Part shown: positions 1-12,600 of the stretch, piece by piece
Layout: each line of letters begins with the position of its first letter
Numbering within the stretch: the first letter of the stretch is position 1
Assembly (NCBI RefSeq): GCF_041296385.1
Contig: NW_027183992.1
Span: 62,001 to 126,000 of the forward strand
Direction of reading: 5' to 3'
Length of the DNA stretch: 64,000 nt
From: Aphelocoma coerulescens
Lineage: Eukaryota; Chordata; Aves; Passeriformes; Corvidae
Translations under genes and position numbers: made by a program
The notes under the pieces: model-generated
Seen by the model: only the letters and a program-made list of their open reading frames with translations
Database searches by the model: none
What the model was told of the DNA's origin: nothing

Positions 1-16
1 CCCCCAAAATGGGGGG

Positions 17-525
17 GCCTGGACCCCCATAGCACCCCCCACACTGACCCCGGGACCCCTCCGCTGACCCTCGGGACCCCTCCGCTGACCCTCGGGAGCC
101 CCCCGCTGACCGCCGGATACCCCGGGACCCCTGGGACCCCCCACTGACCGCCGGACACCCCGGGACCCCCAGTGATCCCCGCGACCCCCCACTGACCCCT
201 GGGACCCCCCCACTGACCCCCGGAACCACCCGGGACCCCCGCACTGACTCCCGGACACCCCGGGACCCCCCCACTGACCCCCGGGACCCCCCACGGACCG
301 CCGGGACCCCCCCACTGACCCCCGGGACCCCCCCACTGACCCCAGGACCCCCCACTGACCCCTGGGACCCCCCCACTGACCCCCGGACATCCCGAGACCC
401 CCGGGACTCCCCCACTGACCCCCGGGACCCCCCCACTGACCCCCGGGACCCCCCCACTGACCCCTGGGACCCCCCACTGACCCCTGAGCCCCCCAATGTC
501 CCCCGGACCCCCCCGTACAGGCGGC
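17..525. repeat. C-rich minisatellite, about 20-24 bp unit
   Basis: Imperfect repeats of the core ACTGACCCCCGGGACCCC fill this stretch. No coding homology is seen on either strand. The region up to about 650 is further C-rich sequence without a recognisable gene. Confidence 0.85.
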
Positions 526-654
526 ACTGACCCCCCCCCCCCCCCAAAAACCCCTCCGGGACCCCCCCTCTGCCCCCCCTCCCCGTGACCCCCAAACCCC
601 CCCGAAATCACCCCAAAAATCCCCGGAATGGCGCCAGGAGCCCCCCCGGAGCCG

Positions 655-700
655 CCGCTTTTATTGGGGGGGGGTCCAGGGGCTGCAGCAGCACCGCACC
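655..700 (-). other. Degenerate outlying copy of the ACTMAP 3'-end unit
   Basis: On the minus strand this reads GCTGCTGCAGCCCC followed by CCCCAATAAAA, the same order (codons for Leu-Leu, then AATAAA) as in the array at 1741-2640. It may be a distal alternative poly(A) signal of ACTMAP or simply a dispersed relic. Confidence 0.35.
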
Positions 701-714
701 CCCCAGGAGCCCCC

Positions 715-1690
715 CAAAACCCCACTGAGACCCCCCCAAATCACCCCAAATCCCCACTGAGACCCCCCCAAATCACCCCCAAATCACCCCAAATCCACAC
801 TGAGACCCCCAAATCCCCCCCAAATCACCCCAAATCCACACTGAGACCCCCCCAAATCACCCCCAAACCCCACTGAGACCCCCCCAAACCACCCCAAATC
901 CACACTGAGACCCCCCCAAATCACCCCAAAACCCCACTGAGACCCCCCCCAAACCACCCCAAATCCTCACTGAGACCCCCAAATCCCCCAAATCACCCCA
1001 AATCCCCACTGAGACCCCCAAATTCCCCCAAATCCCCACTGAGACCCCCCAAATCACCCCAAAACCCAACTGAGACCCCCCCAAACCCCCCAAATCACCC
1101 CAAAACCCTACGGAGACCCCCAATTCCCCCCCAAATTACCCCAAAACCCCACTGAGACCCCCAAACGCCCCCAAACCACCCCAAATCCCCACTGAGACCC
1201 CCCAAATCACCCCAAAACCCCACTGAGACCCCCCAAATCACCCCAAATCCACACTGAGACCCCCCCCAAACCACCCCAAATCCCCACTGAGACCCCCCAA
1301 ATCCCCCAAATCACCCCCAAACCCCACTGAGACCCCCAAATCACCCCCAAATCACCCCAAATCCGCACTGAGACCCCCAAATCACCCCCAAACCCCACTG
1401 AGACCCCCAAATCCCCCCCAAATCCCCCCAAATCCGCACTGAGACCCCCAAATCACCCCAAAACCCCACTGAGACCCCCAAATCCCCCCCAAATCGCCCC
1501 AAAACCCCACTGAGACCCCCCCAAATCACCCCAAAACCCCACTGAGACCCCCAAATCCCCTCCAAACCCCACTGAGACCCCCCCAAATCCCCCCAAACCA
1601 CCCCAAATCCCCACTGAAACCCCCCAACCCCCCCCAAAACCCCCACTGAGACCCCCCAAAGCCCCCCGAGACCCCCAAAACCCCCCTGAG
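715..1690. repeat. Minisatellite downstream of ACTMAP, about 30 bp unit
   Basis: Tandem units of the type CACTGAGACCCCCAAATC, separated by CACCCCAAAAC-type spacers, run through this kilobase. Minus-strand reading frames stay open only because the unit lacks stop codons; they encode Gly/Trp/Val-rich repeats with no family resemblance. Confidence 0.85.
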
Positions 1691-1740
1691 ACCCCCCACA
1701 AAAGCACACGAGCACCGCAGGGACCCCCTGGAGCCCCCCG

Positions 1741-2640
1741 GGGTTTATTGGGGAGGGGTCTCCGGGGGTGCAGCAGCACTGGAGACCCCCGGGGTTCATT
1801 GGGGAGGGGTCTCCGTGCCGGGATTTTTGGGGAGGGGTCTCCGGGGGTGCAGCAGCCCCTGGGGTCCCCGCGGTTTATGGGGGAGGGGTCTCCGGGCCGG
1901 GTTTTTTGGGGAGGGGTCTCCGGGGGTGCAGCAGCCCCTGGAGCTCCCGGCGTTCATTGGGGAGGGGTCTCCGTGCCGGGATTTTTGGGGAGGGGTCTCA
2001 GGGGGTGCAGCAGCCCCTGGAGCCCCCCGGGGTTTATTGGGGAGGGGTCTCCGTGCCGGGATTTTTGGGGAGGGGTCTCCGGGGGTGCAGCAGCCTCTGG
2101 AGCTCCCGGGGTTTATTGGGGAGGGGTCTCCGTGCCGGGGTTTTTGGGGAGGGGTCTCCGGGGGTGCAGCAGCACGGCGCGGCCCCGCAGCCCCCCGGGG
2201 TTTATTGGGAAGGGGTCTCCGGGGGTGCAGCAGCCCCTGGAGCCCCCCGGCGTTCATTGGGGAGGGGTCTCCGTGCCGGGGTTTTTGGGGAGGGGTCTCC
2301 GGGGGTGCAGCAGCCCCCGGGGTTCATTGGGGAGGGGTCTCCGTGCCGGGGTTTTTGGGGAGGGGTCTCAGGGGGTGCAGCAGCCCCTGGAGCTCCCGGC
2401 GTTCATTGGGGAGGGGTCTCCGTGCCGGGGTTTTTGGGGAGGGGTCTCCGGGGGTGCAGCAGCACGGCGCGGCCCCGCAGCCCCCCGGGGTTTATTGGGG
2501 AGGGGTCTCCGTGCCGGGATTTTTTGGGGAGGGGTCTCCGTGCCGGGTTTATTGGGGAGGGGTCTCCGTGCCGGGGTTTTTGGGGAGGGGTCTCCGGGGG
2601 TGCAGCAGCACGGCGCGGCCCCGCAGCCCCCCCGCCACGC
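1741..2640 (-). repeat. Tandem array of the ACTMAP 3' terminus with repeated AATAAA
   Basis: Units combine a module reading GCTGCTGCACCCCCGGAG on the minus strand (the last conserved ACTMAP codons, Leu-Leu-His-Pro) with CCCCAATAAA. Intact AATAAA hexamers lie at 1744-1749, 2033-2038, 2112-2117, 2201-2206, 2491-2496 and 2548-2553. Other units carry AATGAA (TTCATT on plus, for example near 1796, 1953, 2252, 2324 and 2401). The genuine gene end is the right-hand edge; the rest are downstream copies, so the gene may have several usable poly(A) sites. Confidence 0.8.
2548..2553 (-). terminator. Proximal ACTMAP poly(A) signal overlapping the stop codon
   Basis: AATAAA on the minus strand; its internal TAA is the predicted in-frame stop. 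It is followed by further copies in the 1741-2540 array. Confidence 0.5.
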
Positions 2641-3646
2641 CCCCGGGGGGCAGCACGAAGCCCCCTCCCCAGCGGCGCGGGCTCAGCTCGCTCAGCTGCG
2701 CGTTGCTGGCGTGGAGCCCCCGCAGCCCCCAGAGCTGCGGCCGGGGGCTCTTGCCCTGCACGGCCAGCACCAGGACCCCCCCCGAGCCGCAGCCCCCCGC
2801 CCCAAAACCCGACCCCGCCTCACCCGCAGACCCCTCCCCAAATAGGGACCCCCCCACGGAACCGCCGGAGCTCTGCTGAGCCCTCCCCGAGCCCCCCAAA
2901 AGGGACCCCCCTGCCCCCGCTCCTGCAGCACTCCCGGAGCTCTGTGAAGCCCCCAAATGGGAGCCCCCCTCATCCAGAGACCCCTCCTCAAATAGGGACC
3001 CCCCCTCACCCAAAAGGGACCCCCCCTCATCCAGAGACCCCTCCTCAAATAGGGACCCCCCCACGGGATCCCCGGACTCCTCCTGAGCCCCCTCTGAGCC
3101 CCCCAAAAGCGACTCCCCCTCATCCAGAGACCCCTCCTCAAATAGGGACCCCCCCGCCTCTTCCTGAGCCCCCCCTGAGCCGCCCGGAGCCCCCTCCCCA
3201 AATAGGGACCCCCCCTCACCCAAAAGCGACCCCCCCTCACCCAGAGACCCCTCCCCAAATAGAGACCCCCCCACGGAACCCCCCGCCCCCTCCTGAGTCC
3301 CCCCAGACCCCTCTGAACCCCCTAAAAAGGACCCCCCCTCCGCAAAAAGCGACCCCCCCCTCCCCAAAATGAGACCCCCCCTCCCCAAAATGAGACTCCC
3401 CCTCCCCAAAAAGCGACCCCCCCTCCCCAAAAAGCGGCTCCCCCTCCCCAAAAAGCGACCCCCCCTCCCCAAAATGAGACTCCCCCTCCCCAAAATGAGA
3501 TCCCCCCTCCCCAAAATGAGACTCCCCCTCCCCAAAAAGCGCCGCCCCCCCGGGCCCCCCCCGCGCGTGGAACAGGTTCGGGATCTCGGGGTCCCTCCGG
3601 AATCGGGGTCCCAGCGGCTCCTGGGGGGGGACCCCCAGCACCACCC
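2549..3646 (-). CDS. ACTMAP: ACTMAP terminal exon with coding VNTR and one net frame slip
   Basis: The exon starts after CCCCAG with GVVLGVPPQEPLGPRF and PEIPNLFHARGG, which match the family. A conserved tail (VQGKSPRPQLWG, FVLPPGG, GRAVLLHPR) ends at TAA 2549-2551. Between them (about 2830-3540) lie Glu/Gly/Ser/Leu repeats where human has a short SLPEEGSPG-type segment, so I read this as a coding repeat expansion. The two ends are off by one base, which needs an indel, or a cryptic intron such as the GGTGAGG donor at 3240. The stop codon lies inside an AATAAA (2548-2553). Confidence 0.65.
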   Translation of the reverse strand, partial: GWCWGSPPRSRWDPDSGGTPRSRTCSTRGGGPGGRRFLGRGSLILGRGDLILGRGSLILGRGGRFLGRGSRFLGRGGRFLGRGSLILGRGGLILGRGGSLFAEGGSFLGGSEGSGGTQEGAGGSVGGSLFGEGSLGEGGSLLGEGGSLFGEGAPGGSGGAQEEAGGSLFEEGSLDEGESLLGGSEGAQEESGDPVGGSLFEEGSLDEGGSLLGEGGSLFEEGSLDEGGSHLGASQSSGSAAGAGAGGSLLGGSGRAQQSSGGSVGGSLFGEGSAGEAGSGFGAGGCGSGGVLVLAVQGKSPRPQLWGLRGLHASNAQLSELSPRRWGGGFVLPPGGVAGGLRGRAVLLHPRRPLPKNPGTETPPQ

Positions 3647-6600
3647 CTGGGGGGGCGGGGGCGTCAGGGGGGGCTCGGGGACCCCCCCCGGCTGCTCCAG
3701 CACCCCCCTCTGACCCCTCCCGAGCCCCCAAATCCCCCCGAACACCCCCAAATCCACCCAAAACTGCCCCAAAATGTCCCAACCCCCCGAACACCCCCAA
3801 ATCCCCCCAAACTGCCCCAAAATGTCCCAACCCCCCCCCCGAACACCCCCAAATCCCCCCTGAACACCCCCAAATCCCCCCCAAACTGCCCCAAAATGTC
3901 CCAACCCCTCCGAACACCCCCAAATCCACCCAAAACTGCCCCAAAATGTCCCAACCCCCCCCGAACGGCCCCAAATCCCCCCTGAACACCCCCAAATCCC
4001 CCCAAAATGTCCCAACCCCCTCAAACCCCACCGAATGTCCCCAAATCCCCCCCAAAACTGCCCCAAAAAGCCCCCAACCCCCTCAACCCCCCCCCGAACG
4101 CCCCTAAATCCACCCCAAAACATCTCCAACCCCCCCCAAAAACCCCAATTCTCCCCAAACTGCCCCAAAATGCCTCCCAACCCCCTCAAACCCCCCCGAA
4201 CGCCCCCAAATCCCCCCTGAACACCCCCAAATACCCCCCAAAGTGCCCCAAAATGTCCCAGCCCCCTCAAACCCCCCCGAACGGCCCCAAATCCCCCCAA
4301 ACTGCCCCAAAATGTCCCAACTCCCCCTGAACACCCCCGAACGGCCCCAAATCCCCCCTGAACACCCCCGATTCCCCCCAAACTGCCCCAAAATGTCCCA
4401 ACCCCCTCAACCCCCCCCCGAACGGCCCCAAATCCACCCCAAATCTGCCCCAAAACGTCCAAACCCCCCCGAACGGCCCCAAATCTGCCCCAAAATGTCC
4501 CAACCCCCCCGAACGGCCCCAAATCCCCCCTGAACACCCCAAATCCCCCCAAAGTGCCCCAAAATTTCCCAACCCCCTCAAACCCCCCCCGAACGGCCCC
4601 AAATCCGCCCCAAATCTGCCCCAAAATGCCTCCAAACCCCCCAAATCCCCCCAACTGCCCCCAAATCCCCCCAAAATTGCCCCAAAATGTCCCAACCCCC
4701 TCAAACCCCCCCGAACGCCCCCAAATCCACCCCAAAACATCTCCAACCCCCCCAAATCCCCCCAAATCCCCCCAAATCTGCCCCAAAATGCCTCCAAACC
4801 CCCCAAATCCCCCCAAACGGCCCCAAATCCACCCCAAATCTGCCCCAAAATGTCCCAACCCCCCCGAACGGCCCCAAATCCCCCCTGAACACCCCAAAAT
4901 GTCCCAACCCCCTCAAACCCCCCCGAACGCCCCCAAATTCCCCCCAAATCTGCCCCAAAACGTCCCAACCCCCCTGAACACCCCCCGAACGGCCCCAAAT
5001 CCCCCCTGAACACCCCCGATTCCCCCCAAACTGCCCCAAAACGTCCCCAACCCCCTCAAACCCCCCCGAATGTACCCAAATCCACCCCAAAACATCTCCA
5101 ACCCCCCCCAAAAACCCCAATTCTCCCCAAATCTGCCCCAAAATGCCTCCAAACCCCCCAAATCCCCCCAAACGGCCCCAAATCCACCCCAAATCTGCCC
5201 CAAATCCACCCCAAATCTGCCCCAAATCCCCTCAACCCCCCTGAACACCCCCAAATCCCCCCCAACTGCCCCAAAACGTCCAACCCCCCCCGAACAGCCC
5301 CAAATCTGCCCCAAAATGTCCCAACCCCCCCGAACGGCCCCAAATCCCCCCTGAACACCCCAAATCCCCCCAAAGTGCCCCAAAATTTCCCAACCCCCTC
5401 AAACCCCCCCCGAACGCCCCCAAATCCACCCCAAATCTGCCTCAAAATGCCTCCAAACCCCCCAAATCCCCCCGAACGGCACCAAATCCACCCCAAAACA
5501 TCTCCAACCCCCCCAAATCCCCCCAACTGCCCCCAAATCTGCCCCAAATCCCCTCAACCCCCCTGAACACCCCCAAATCCCCCCCAACTGCCCCAAAACG
5601 TCCAAACCCCCCCGAACAGCCCCAAATCTGCCCCAAAACGTCCCAACCCCCCCGAACGGCCCCAAATCCCCCCAAATCTGCCCCAAAATGTCCCAACCCC
5701 CCCTGAACCCCCCCGAACGCCCCCAAATCCCCCCTAAACACCCCAAATCCCCCCAAACTGCCCCAAAATGTCCCAACCCCCTCAAACCCCCCCCGAACGG
5801 CCCCAAATCCCCCCAAATCTGCCCCAAAACGTCCCAACCCCCCTCAAAACCCCAAAATATCCCGCACACCCCCAAATTCCCCCTAAATCCCCCCAAAACC
5901 TCTCCAACCCCCCTGAACGCCCCCAAATCCCCCCCAAATCCCCCCCAAATCCCTCAACACCCCAACCCCCCCTCAAAAAAAAACCCCAAAATCCCCAAAC
6001 GGCCCCAAATCCCCCAAAATCTTCCCCGACCCCCCCAAACGGCCCCAAATCCCCCAAAACGGCCCCAAAACTCCCCCAAATCCCCCCCCACGTTGAGCAC
6101 CCCGGGAATTTGGGGGGATTTGGGGTGCGGGGGGAATTTGGGGGGGATTTGGGGGGGCTCGGGGGGGTTGGAAACGTTTTGGGGGATTTTGGGGGGATTT
6201 GGGGGATTTTGGGGGGATTTGGGGGCATTGGTGGGGTTGGGAATATTTTGAGGAATTTGGGGGAAATTTGGGGGGGTTGGAGACTCGGGGGGTTTTGGGG
6301 TTCGGGGGAGTTTTTGGGGGGTTCAGGGGGGGTTTTGGGGTGTTCCGGGGGGTTTTGGGGTTCAGGGGGTGTTTTGGGGCCTTTTTGGGGTCGTTCAGGG
6401 GGGTTTTGGGGTTCAGGGGGTGTTTTGGGGCCTTTTTGGGGCCGTTCCAGGGGTTTTGGGGTTCAGGGGGTGTTTTTGGGGTGCTTTGGGGGTGTTTTGG
6501 GGCTGTTCTGGGGGTTTTGGGGTTCAGGAGGTGTTTTGGGGTTTTGGGGGGGTGTTCAGGGGGAGTTTTGGGGTCGTTCTGGGGGTTTTGGGGTTCAGGG

Positions 6601-9600
6601 GGTGTTTTGGGGCCGTTCTGGGGGTTTTGGGGTTCAGGGGGTGTTTTGGGGTTCAGGGGGTGCTTTTGGGGTGTTCTGGGGGTGTTTTGGGGCCGTTCCG
6701 GGGGTTTTGGGGTTCAGGGGGTGTTTTGGGGGTGTATTAGGGCCGTTCCGGGGGGTTTTAGGGTTCAGGGGGTGTTTTTGGGGTGCTTTGGGGGTGTTTT
6801 GGGGGTGTTTTGGGGCTGTTCTGCGGGTTTTGGGGTTCAGGGGATGTTTTGGGGTTTTGGGGGTGTTCAGGGGTGTTCAGGGGGAGTTTTGGGGCCGTTC
6901 CGGGGGTTTTGGGGTTCAGGGGATGTTTTGGGGTTTTGGGGGGGTTTTGGGGGTGCTTTGGGGGTGTTTTGGGGCCGTTCCGGGGGTTTTGGGGTTCAGG
7001 GAGTGTTTTGGGGGCCTTTTTGGGGTCGTTCAGGGGGGTTTGGGGTTCAGGGGTGTTTTTGGGGTGCTTTGGGGGTGTTTTGGGGCTATTCTGGGGGTTT
7101 TGGGGTTCAGGGGATGTTTTGGGGCCTTTTTGGGGCCGTTCCAGGGGTTTTGGGGTTCAGGGGGTGTTTTTGGGGTTTTTGGGGAGTTTTGGGGGTGTTC
7201 AAGGGGTGTTCAGGGGGGCGTTTTGGGGCTCTTCCAGGGGGTTTTGGGTTCAGGGGTGCTTTGGGGGTGTTTTGGGGGCATTTTGGGGGCCCGTTCTGGG
7301 GGTTTTGGGGTTCAGGGGGTGTTTATCGGGAGTTTTCTGGGGGTGTTTTGGGGGCGTTTTGGGGCCGTTCCCAGGGGTTTTTGGGGTTCAGGGGTGCTCT
7401 GGGGGCATTTTGGGGCCATTCCAGGGGTTTTGGGGTCCAGGGGGTGTTCAGGGGGTGTTTGGGGGCCATTCGGGGGGTTTTGGGGTTCAGAGGGTGCTTT
7501 GGGGGTGTGCAGGGGGAGTTTTGGGGGTGTTTTAGGGCCGTTCAGAGGGATTTTGGGGTTCAGGGGGTGTTTGTGGGTGTTTGGAGCTGTTTTGGGGCCG
7601 TTCTGGGGGTTTTGGGGTTCAGGGGGTGTTTCAGGGGTGCTTTGAGGCCGTTGCGGGTGTTTTGGGGTTCAGGGGGTGTTTTGGAGCCGTTGTGGGGGTT
7701 TTGGGGTTCAGGGGGTGTTTTGGGCTCGTTCCGGGGGTTTTGGGGTTCAGGGGGTGCTTTGGGGTGTTTTTGGGGGCGTTTTGGGGCCGTTCCGGGGGTT
7801 TTGGGGTTCAGGGGGTGTTTCAGGGGTGTTTTGGGGCCGTTTTGGGGCCATTCCGGGGGTTTTGGGGTTCAGGGGCTGTTTTGGGGCCGTTGTGGGGGTT
7901 TTGGGGTTCAGGGGCTGTTTCAGGTGGTGTTTCAGGGGTGTTTTGGGGCCGTTTTGGGGCCGTTGTGGGGGTTTTGGGGTTCAGGAGGTGTTTTGGGGTC
8001 GTTCTGGGGGTTTTGGGGTTCAGGGGCTGTTTCAGGGCTGTTTCAGGGGTGTTTTGGGGCCGTTGCGGGGGTTTGGGGGTTCAGGGGCTGTTTCAGGGGT
8101 GTTTTGGGGGTGCTTGGGGGTGTTTTGGGGTCGTTCTGGGGGTTTTGGGGTTCAGGGGCTGTTTCAGGGGGTGTTTCAGGGGGTGTTTTGGGGCTGTTTT
8201 GGGGTTGTTCCAGGGGTTTTGGGGTTCAGGGGGTGTTTCAGGGGTGTTTTGGGGCCGTTTTGGGGCCGTTTTGGGGGTTTTGGGGTTCAGGGGCTGTTTC
8301 AGGGGCTGTTTCAGGGGTGTTTTGGGGCTGTTTTGGGGCGGTTGTGGGGCCGTTTTGGGGGTTTTGGGGTTCAGGGGCTGTTTTGGGGTCGTTCTGGGGG
8401 TTTTGGGGTTCAGGGGCTGTTTCAGGGGTGTTTTGGGGCCGTTCTGGGGGGTTTTGGGGTTCAGGGGCTGTTTCAGGGGTGTTTTGGGGCTGTTTTGGGG
8501 CGGTTTTGGGGCCGTTCTGGGGGTTTTGGGGTTCAGGGGCTGTTTCAGGGGTGTTTTGGGGCTGTTTTGGGGGCGGTTTTGGGGCCGTTCTGGGGTTTTG
8601 GGGTTCAGGGGCTGTTTCAGGGGTGTTTTGGGGCTGTTTTGGGGCGGTTTTGGGGCCGTTCTGGGGGTTTTGGGGTTCAGGGGCTGTTTCAGGGGTGTTT
8701 TGGGGCCGTTCTGGGGGTTTTGGGGTTCAGGGGCTGTTTCAGGGGTGTTTTGGGGCCGTTTTGGGCGGTTTTGGGGTTCAGGGGGTGTTTCAGGGGTGTT
8801 TTGGGGCCGTTCTGGGGGTTTTGGGGTTCAGGGGCTGTCTCAGGGGTGCTTTGGGGCTGTTTTGGGGCGGTTTTGGGGCGGTTTTGGGGTTGGGGGCGGC
8901 CGCTCACCGTTGATGAGGGCCCAGTGGGCTCTGTGGCCGCGGCGGCTGCAGGGGCCGTGGTTGCTGTCCTGGTCATAGCTGGGCACGCTCAGGGCAACAA
9001 CGGCAACGGCAACGGCAACGGCGGGAATGACAACGGCGGGAATGACAACGGGAATGACGGAATGACAGCGGGAATGACGGCGGGAATGACGGTGGGAACG
9101 ATGGCGGGAACGACAGCGGGAATGACGGTGGGAATGACAGCGGGAATGACAACGGGAATGACAACGGGAATGACGGCGGGAATAACGGCAGGAATAACGG
9201 CGGGAATGACAGCGGGAATGACGGGAATGACGGCGGGAATAACGGGAATGACAACGGGAATGACGGCGGGAATAACGGCGGGAACGACGGCGGGAATGAC
9301 AGCGGGAATGATGGGAATGACAGCGGGAATAACGGCAGGAATAATGGCGGGAATAACGGGAAAAACGGGAATGACAGCAGGAATAACAACGGGAATGACA
9401 ACGGGAATGACGGGAATAATGGGAATGACAGCGGGAATAACGGTGGGAATAACAATGGGAATAACGGCGGGAATAACAATGGGAATAATGGCGGTAATAA
9501 CGGGAATGACAGCGGGAATGACAGCGGGAATAACGGCGGGAATAACGGCGGGAATGACAGCGGGAATAACGGCAGGAATAACAATGGGAATAACGGCGGG

Positions 9601-12600
9601 AATAATGGCAGGAATAATGGGATTAAGGGCGGGAATGACAGCGGGAATAATGGGAATAACAGCTGGAATGACGGCGGGAATAATGGCGGGAATAATGGCA
9701 GGAAAAATGGGATTAAGGGGCGGGAATGACAGCGGGAATAACGGGAATAACGGCGGGAATGATGGGAATGACAGCGGGAATAACGGTGGGAATAACAATA
9801 GGAATAACGGTGGGAATGATGGGAATAACGGTGGGAATGAGGGAATGACAGCGGGAATAACCGGAATAATGGCGGGAATAAGGGCGGGAATAGTGGCGAG
9901 AATAACGGGAATAATGGCAGGAATAATGAGAATGACGGGATGGGAATGGGATGGGAACGGCGGGAATAATGGGAATAATGGCGGGAATAATGGGAATAAT
10001 GGCGGGAATAATGGGAATAATGGCGGGTGTGACGGCGGGAATGACAGGAGTGAGGGGAATGACGGGAATAACGGCGGGAATAACAGGAATAACAGCGGGA
10101 ATAATGGCGGGAAAAACGGTGGGAAAAAGAGCGGAATAATGGCAGGAATAACGGGAATACCGGCGGGAATAACGGGATGGGAACAGCAGGAATAACAGCG
10201 GGAATAACAGCGGGAATGGTGGGCATAATGGGAATAATGGGATGGGAACAGCGGGAATAACGGGAACAACGGGAATAACGGGAATAATGGTGGGAATAAC
10301 AGGAAAAACAGCGGGAATAACGGGAGTGATGGGAATGACGGGAATAACGGGAAGGGCAGGAACAGCGGGAATAACGGGAATGACAGGAATGATGGGAACG
10401 GTACGGGAAGAGCGGGAATGGGATGGAACGGGATGGGAACGGCGGGAATGGCGGGGAAGAACAGCGGGAACACCAGGATGGGAACAGCGGGAATAACAGC
10501 GGGAATAACGGGAATAACGGGATGGGAACAGGATGGGAACGGCGGGAATAACGGGAATGACGGTGGGAATAACGGGAACGGCAGGAATGGCGGGAATAAC
10601 GGGATGGGAGTGGGATGGAAATGGCGGGAATGGGATGGGGACCGGGATGGGACCGGGATGGGAACAGCGGGAATGGGAACGGCGGGAATGGGATGGGAAC
10701 AGCGGGAATGGGAATGGCGGGAATGGGATGGGAACGGGATTGGGAATGGGATGGGAACGGTGGGAATGGGACGGGAACGGTGGGAATGGGATGGGAATGG
10801 GATGGGAACAGGATGGGAACGGCGGGAACTTTGGGAATAATGGGAACGGCTGGAACGGGATGGGAACAGCGGGAACGGGGGAACAACAGGAATAACGGGA
10901 ACAGTGGGAACGGTGGGAATGATGGGGATGGGAATGGGAATGGTGGGAACAGCGGGCATGATGGGAACGGCGGGAATGGGATGGGAACGGGATGGGAACG
11001 GCGGGAATGGGAATGGTGGGAATGACGGGAATGGCGGGAACGGCGGGAATGACGGGAGTGACGGGAACGGTGGGAATGGTGGGAATGGCAGGAATGGGAA
11101 TGGCAGGAATGGGATGGGAACGGGATGGGAACAGTGGGAACGGCGGGAACGACAGGAGTAACAGTAATGATGGGAATGACGGGGAACGGGAATGACGGGA
11201 ACAGAGGGAATGACGGGAATGATGGGAATGGGAATGGGAATGACAGGAACAGAGAGAATGACGGGAACGGCGGGAATGGGATGGGAACGGGATAGGAATG
11301 GTGGGAACGGCGGGAATGGTGGGAACGGCGGGAATGGTGGGAACGGTGGGAACGACAGGAATAACAGTAATGACGGGAATAACGGGAACGGGAATGACGG
11401 GAACAGAGGGAATGACGGGAACACAGGAAATGATGGGAATGGGATGGGAACAATGGGAATGATGGGAACGGGAATGACGGGAATGGAATGACGGGAGTAA
11501 CAGGAACAACAGGAATGGGAATGATGGGAATGGGAATGATGGGAACAATGGGAACAATGGGAATAAGGGGAACAGCGGGAACGGCGGGAACGGCGGGAAT
11601 GATGGGAATAATGGGAACACAACGGGAACAACGGGGATGGGAACAGGAACAGTGGGAACAACGGGAATGATGGGAATGACGGGAATGATGGGAATGACGG
11701 GAATAACAGAAACAACAGGAATAACAGGAGTGGAACGGGAATGATGGGAATGACAGGAACGAGAGGGGAATAACGGGAACGACGGGAATAACGGGAATGG
11801 GAACGACGGGAATAACGGGAACAGGAATGAGGGGAATAACGGGAACGGGACCTTCTCAGGGGACACAGAGCCCCCAACCCCCAAATCCCAAATAATCCCA
11901 AACCCCAAATCCCAAATGAAGGATACGGGACAAGCAGCAGGAGCCCCCCCAGACCCCAAATAACCCCAAATATCCCAAAGAACCCCAAAGAACCCCAAAG
12001 AATCCCAAAAGAAGGATACGGGACAAGCATGGGGAGCCCCCCGGACCCCAAACAACCCCAAATCCCAAATAACCCCAAACAATCCCAAAAGAAGGATACG
12101 GGACGAGCATGGGGAGCCCCCCCAGGACCCCAAATAACCCCAAATAACCCCAAATATCCAAATAATCCCAAAAGAAGGATACGGGACGAGCATGGGGAGC
12201 CCCCCCAGGAGGTGCCGCAGGACCCGGCCCCGGTTGGGCCCCTCGAGGCCGCCCCGGAGCAGCTCGGCCCGGCACGGGAGCATCTCCTGCGCCAGCGCCG
12301 CCATCTGCGCCGCTGCGGCCCCAAAACCCCAGAGTCACCCCAAAAACCAACCCCGGGAGCCAAAAACCCCCAGAGTCACCCCAAAAACCAACCCCGGAGC
12401 CAAAAAACCCCCAGAGTCACCCCAAAAACCAACCCCGGGAGCCAAAAACCCCCAGAGTCACCCCAAAAACCAACCCCGGAGCCAAAAAACCCCCAGAGTC
12501 ACCCCAAAAACCAACCCCCGGAGCTAAAACCCCCAGAGTCACCCCAAAAAGCAACCCGGGGAGCCAAAAAACCCCAGAGTCACCCCAAAAACCAACCCCG

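Noticed and set aside
8973..12363. Very long open frames (800-1100 codons) over the GGGAATAAC array
   Set aside because: The repeat unit lacks stops in several frames on both strands; composition is pure repeat, with no start context or homology. Only the ACTMAP exon pieces inside are real.
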